A stretch of 64,000 nt of DNA from Nitratireductor thuwali (GTDB lineage: Bacteria; Pseudomonadota; Alphaproteobacteria; Rhizobiales; Rhizobiaceae), in NCBI RefSeq assembly GCF_036621415.1, contig NZ_CP030941.1:930001-994000 (forward strand), written 5' to 3'. This document shows positions 61,475-64,000 of the stretch, piece after piece (position 1 is the first letter of the stretch; each line of letters starts with the position of its first letter). Under the pieces are notes generated by a model. It was not told the origin of the DNA. It did no database searches and saw only the letters and a program-made list of their open reading frames with translations. Made by a program: the position numbers and the translations under genes.

Positions 61475-62368
61475 ATGGCAAAACGAAACGATATCGCCTG
61501 GCTGCCGCTCAACTCGCTTCGTGCTTTCGCGGCGGTCCGTGAAACCGGCTCTGTCGGTGCTGCTGCGCAGACGCTCAAGGTGACGCATGGCGCGGTAAGC
61601 CAGCATCTGCGAGGCTTGGAAGACCGCTTGCAGCGCAAATTGTTCACCCGTTCCGGCAATCGCCTGGCCATGTCGCCGGAAGCTGAAGACCTGGCCGACA
61701 ATCTGCTCCGGAATTTCCGGGCGATTGCCGGTGACATCGATCATTTTCGACGCGACGATAACATCCTCAATATCACCGTGACGCCGCATTTCGCCCAGCA
61801 TTGGCTGCTGCCGCGCCTTGGCGCGTTTCTGCAGCGTCATCCTGAAATCGATCTGCGCATCAATGCCGATGCGACGGTGCATGATCTCGAACAAGGCGAT
61901 TTCGATGCCGCAGTCAGGCATGGTGACGGCAACTGGCCAGGGGTGAACTGCGAAAGGCTCCTTGAAAGCAGGGATGTTGTCGTGGCGGCGCCTTCTGTTC
62001 TGGGGTCCGTTTCCGTTCAGACACCTCAGGATCTGACCAGGCTCCCATGGATTCTGGATGAGGACCGCGACATCGAAATGTCCAACTGGTTCGACGATCA
62101 CGGCGTGGCCCATCAAGCTCATGCACGGATTGCCCGGCTGCCGAGCGCGCTGACGCTCGTGGCGGCACTTGACGGACATGGCGTGGCATGGCTGCCCCAT
62201 GTTTATGCCGCGCCTTATCTGGCCAGCGGGCGCCTGGTGCAATTGTTCAGCGACGATCGGTGGCCGGCACGGAATATACGCCACTATTACCTGTGCTGGT
62301 CAGACAGCAAGAACCGCCCGGCTTTCAGGACGTTCCGGCAATGGATAAGGCGGCAACTTGCAGGATAG
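61475..62368 (+). CDS. LysR-family regulator (GcvA-like)
   Basis: A 297-aa regulator with winged helix (SLRAFAAVRETGSVGAAAQT then VTHGAVSQHLRGLEDRLQRK) and effector domain. LLPRLGAFLQRHPEIDLRIN and the short WILDEDRDIEMSNWF region are typical of the GcvA subgroup. ATG 61475 is chosen by position; a longer frame starts at 61424 without support. It stands alone: no intact gene lies downstream or divergent, so its target is unclear. Confidence 0.9.
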   Translation: MAKRNDIAWLPLNSLRAFAAVRETGSVGAAAQTLKVTHGAVSQHLRGLEDRLQRKLFTRSGNRLAMSPEAEDLADNLLRNFRAIAGDIDHFRRDDNILNITVTPHFAQHWLLPRLGAFLQRHPEIDLRINADATVHDLEQGDFDAAVRHGDGNWPGVNCERLLESRDVVVAAPSVLGSVSVQTPQDLTRLPWILDEDRDIEMSNWFDDHGVAHQAHARIARLPSALTLVAALDGHGVAWLPHVYAAPYLASGRLVQLFSDDRWPARNIRHYYLCWSDSKNRPAFRTFRQWIRRQLAG

Positions 62369-63054
62369 CCGGGTAACGAGGCCGTCTTCAGAGCGAGGCC
62401 CGAACGAACGCTTGCTGGACCACGGACGCCTCCCTGAACCCACTACGACAGGTTGCCGAACTTATCTGTGTAAGACGACACGGTTCGCTCAGCGTTCGTC
62501 TATTGCGCACGAAACGGATCATTTCGTAGCCCAAAAGAAGCCCTTGGCTCCTACTTCGGACAGCTGCCACCAGCGTATCGCTCGGACCACGACAGCGTCA
62601 GTCCAATGCGGGCGGCGGCGCATCGGCCGCGGTAGCCCACACGTGCAGCGACGGTCATTCATGCGCTCGCGCCGCGCGGCGACTTCGTTCTCGACACCGG
62701 CAGCGACAGGCCGATCGTGCTCTTGTCCGCCGGCATCGCTGCGACGCCGGTGGTTGCCATGCTCGACCACTTGACGGGCGATATGGCGGGGTGACCGCGC
62801 CAGCCCAGCCATTGACAGGATGAAGCTCCTATGTGCTCGGCTGTGCCGGCAACCCGCGCGCTCGTGCTCGACCTATAACTGAAAGCTCGAAGAAGTGGGC
62901 CCGACACCCGCTTGATGAGCCCAATTTCCCGCAGCCTTGAAGGGCAAGTGCGCTCAAGATCGCAACGCTTAACGATCCTCGATCTTAGGAAACGGTGTAA
63001 GCATGATCTCACTGCCGTAATAGAGCGGATATCGCAACGGCTCGCCTGGCAGGT
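62369..63054. other. Stretch with an oxidoreductase fragment only
   Basis: No intact gene. Only the fragment at 62648-62794 is recognisable. Confidence 0.5.
62648..62794 (+). pseudogene. Fragment of an FAD/NAD(P)-binding oxidoreductase
   Basis: The frame reads ALAPRGDFVLDTGSDRPIVL then LSAGIAATPVVAMLDHLTGD before a TGA at 62794. This is the FAD-binding APxGxFxL and NAD-binding LLSAGIGxTPVxAML core of ferredoxin-NADP reductase and flavohaemoprotein reductase domains. The rest of the enzyme is missing on both sides, so it is a remnant. Confidence 0.65.
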
Positions 63055-63756
63055 TCATTTGGTCAGCACCTTCTTCAGGAAATGCAGAGCCGTGTCGGAG
63101 CGTCGAACGGTTTTGCGTGGAAGCCCTGCCGGGTCATCGTGGGCATTTGCGCTGCGACGCTCGGTGGTCACGGCCCAAGCATAGCCGGCTTCGCGCACCA
63201 TGGTGCGATGATGCGGCGACTGCTCGCCATAGGGATAGGCGAAACTGACAATGCTGGTTCCAAATACCGACTGCAGCTTTTCGCGAGACTCGGTAATCTG
63301 CCGCCGAGCCTCGTTGGCGTTCATGCGGTCCAAGCGAACGTGGTTCAAGGTGTGCGAACCAATCTCGTGGCCTAGCTCCATCCACCGCCGAAGCTGCTCT
63401 CGCCCCATGCATGCAGTGTGCACAACGCCCAGGGGTTGATCCCAGGTGTTGCTGCCGCCGATCTCGTCCGCAACGATAAAGTTCGTCGCCGTGAAGCCGC
63501 ATTGTTTCAGGATTGGGGCAGCCGTTTCAATGACATTGGCAAAGCCATCGTCAAAGGTGATTGCCACCACCTTGCCATGCTTTTCCCCACAGATGTAGGG
63601 CGTTGCATCCTTCAATGACAAACCTTGGTAGCCCAACCTTTTGAGCCATGCCATCTGCTGGGCGAAGTTGCGTGGATGCACGAACATGCTGCGAAAGGGC
63701 ATCGGCTTTGGCGGCGGAACGGCGATCTGGTGATAAAGAAGGATCGGCACCGACAT
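63055..63756 (-). CDS. Polysaccharide deacetylase (NodB-type)
   Basis: A 233-aa protein with the NodB catalytic motifs: AITFDDGFANV (general base Asp and metal Asp), GSHTLNHVRLD (two metal-binding His) and FAYPYGEQSPHH. It should remove acetyl groups from an N-acetylated polysaccharide such as an exopolysaccharide or peptidoglycan. No signal peptide is evident, so it may act on a cytoplasmic lipid-linked intermediate. It is coupled to the upstream gene by a TGA-C-ATG junction. Confidence 0.9.
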   Translation of the reverse strand: MSVPILLYHQIAVPPPKPMPFRSMFVHPRNFAQQMAWLKRLGYQGLSLKDATPYICGEKHGKVVAITFDDGFANVIETAAPILKQCGFTATNFIVADEIGGSNTWDQPLGVVHTACMGREQLRRWMELGHEIGSHTLNHVRLDRMNANEARRQITESREKLQSVFGTSIVSFAYPYGEQSPHHRTMVREAGYAWAVTTERRSANAHDDPAGLPRKTVRRSDTALHFLKKVLTK

Positions 63757-63757
63757 G

Positions 63758-64000
63758 TCATGCAGGCCTCCTTGCAGAATAGCTGCGGACCTTTCGCCGA
63801 TAGATCGGCCGCAGGACCTCGTGGGAGATTCTGTCCAAGACGCCTTTGCGCTGTTTCAGCATGCTCCCGCCCAATTCGTGGGATACTTCCCGGATACCGC
63901 TGGGGCGGACGCTCAATGGCGCAATCCCGGTGACCCAATGCATCTGCGCGAATACATCGACCGGCCGGTCAAAGTGCCGAGTGGCTATCAGCAAGCGCTG
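63758..64000 (-). CDS. C-terminal end of a gene entering from the right (unidentified)
   Basis: The minus frame runs from the window edge to a stop at 63758 with no start in view; 80 residues are seen. The end is basic and helical (EVLRPIYRRKVRSYSARRPA), and TRHFDRPVDVFAQMHWVTGI may contain part of a catalytic or nucleotide region. It is probably a cell-surface polysaccharide gene by its coupling to the deacetylase. Family not recognised. Confidence 0.55.
   Translation of the reverse strand, partial: QRLLIATRHFDRPVDVFAQMHWVTGIAPLSVRPSGIREVSHELGGSMLKQRKGVLDRISHEVLRPIYRRKVRSYSARRPA

Overview
The window is GC-rich, gene-dense DNA from an alphaproteobacterium, most likely of the order Hyphomicrobiales (Rhizobiales). 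This is inferred from two DUF982 proteins, DUF1127 proteins, a DUF6969 remnant, many ABC and TRAP uptake operons coupled by ATGA overlaps, a caa3 oxidase with fused subunits I/III, and GGAAC-N16/17-NGTT promoter-like sites of the alphaproteobacterial general stress response (EcfG type). No rRNA, tRNA or CRISPR array was seen.

Positions 1-2.3 kb hold the end of a uronate dehydrogenase gene, an aldose 1-epimerase, a decayed 3' end of a TRAP permease gene (a near-copy of the end of the intact gene at 47.2 kb) and a short substrate-binding-like lipoprotein. Positions 2.3-22.2 kb are an envelope, respiration and stress block. It has a variant cation-efflux protein, small secreted proteins, an HhH protein, and a minus-strand respiratory operon. 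That operon runs: diheme cytochrome, small secreted protein, Tat-exported dehydrogenase subunit, GMC oxidoreductase, second diheme cytochrome, lipoprotein cytochrome, oxidase II, oxidase I-III, membrane protein, frameshifted Na+/H+ antiporter. DUF4142, PAP2, EF-hand/PRC-barrel, PRC-barrel and PepSY-like proteins follow. Most transcription units here carry a GGAAC-N16/17-NGTT element, so the block looks like one general-stress regulon whose members include a complete dehydrogenase-to-oxygen electron chain.

Positions 22.6-25 kb hold two DUF982 proteins and an integral membrane protein. Positions 25.2-35 kb are a catabolic locus: IclR regulator, two uncharacterised proteins (572 and 244 aa), an M19 dipeptidase and a polyamine/opine-type ABC importer on the minus strand, divergent from a thiamine-diphosphate enzyme. 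Positions 35-38.4 kb are decayed: a frameshifted peptidoglycan-binding protein, a frameshifted DUF6969 protein, an IS630 remnant and a Fic-domain protein with an altered active site. The Fic gene is preceded by eight copies of a 9-bp box arranged symmetrically about one axis.

Positions 38.4-47 kb hold a dihydroxyacetone kinase/ABC importer operon, divergent from a LacI-family regulator, with two near-identical perfect palindromes between them. Positions 47.2-52.6 kb are a LysR, C-N hydrolase, RraA-like, TRAP (P, Q, M) operon. Positions 52.8-58.4 kb carry a RibD-C/DHFR-like protein, an ECF41-type sigma factor, a BCCT transporter, two gene fragments and a LysR regulator. Positions 58.8-64 kb carry an enoyl-CoA hydratase, three small proteins (two DUF1127-like), a LysR regulator, an oxidoreductase fragment, a polysaccharide deacetylase and the end of one more gene.
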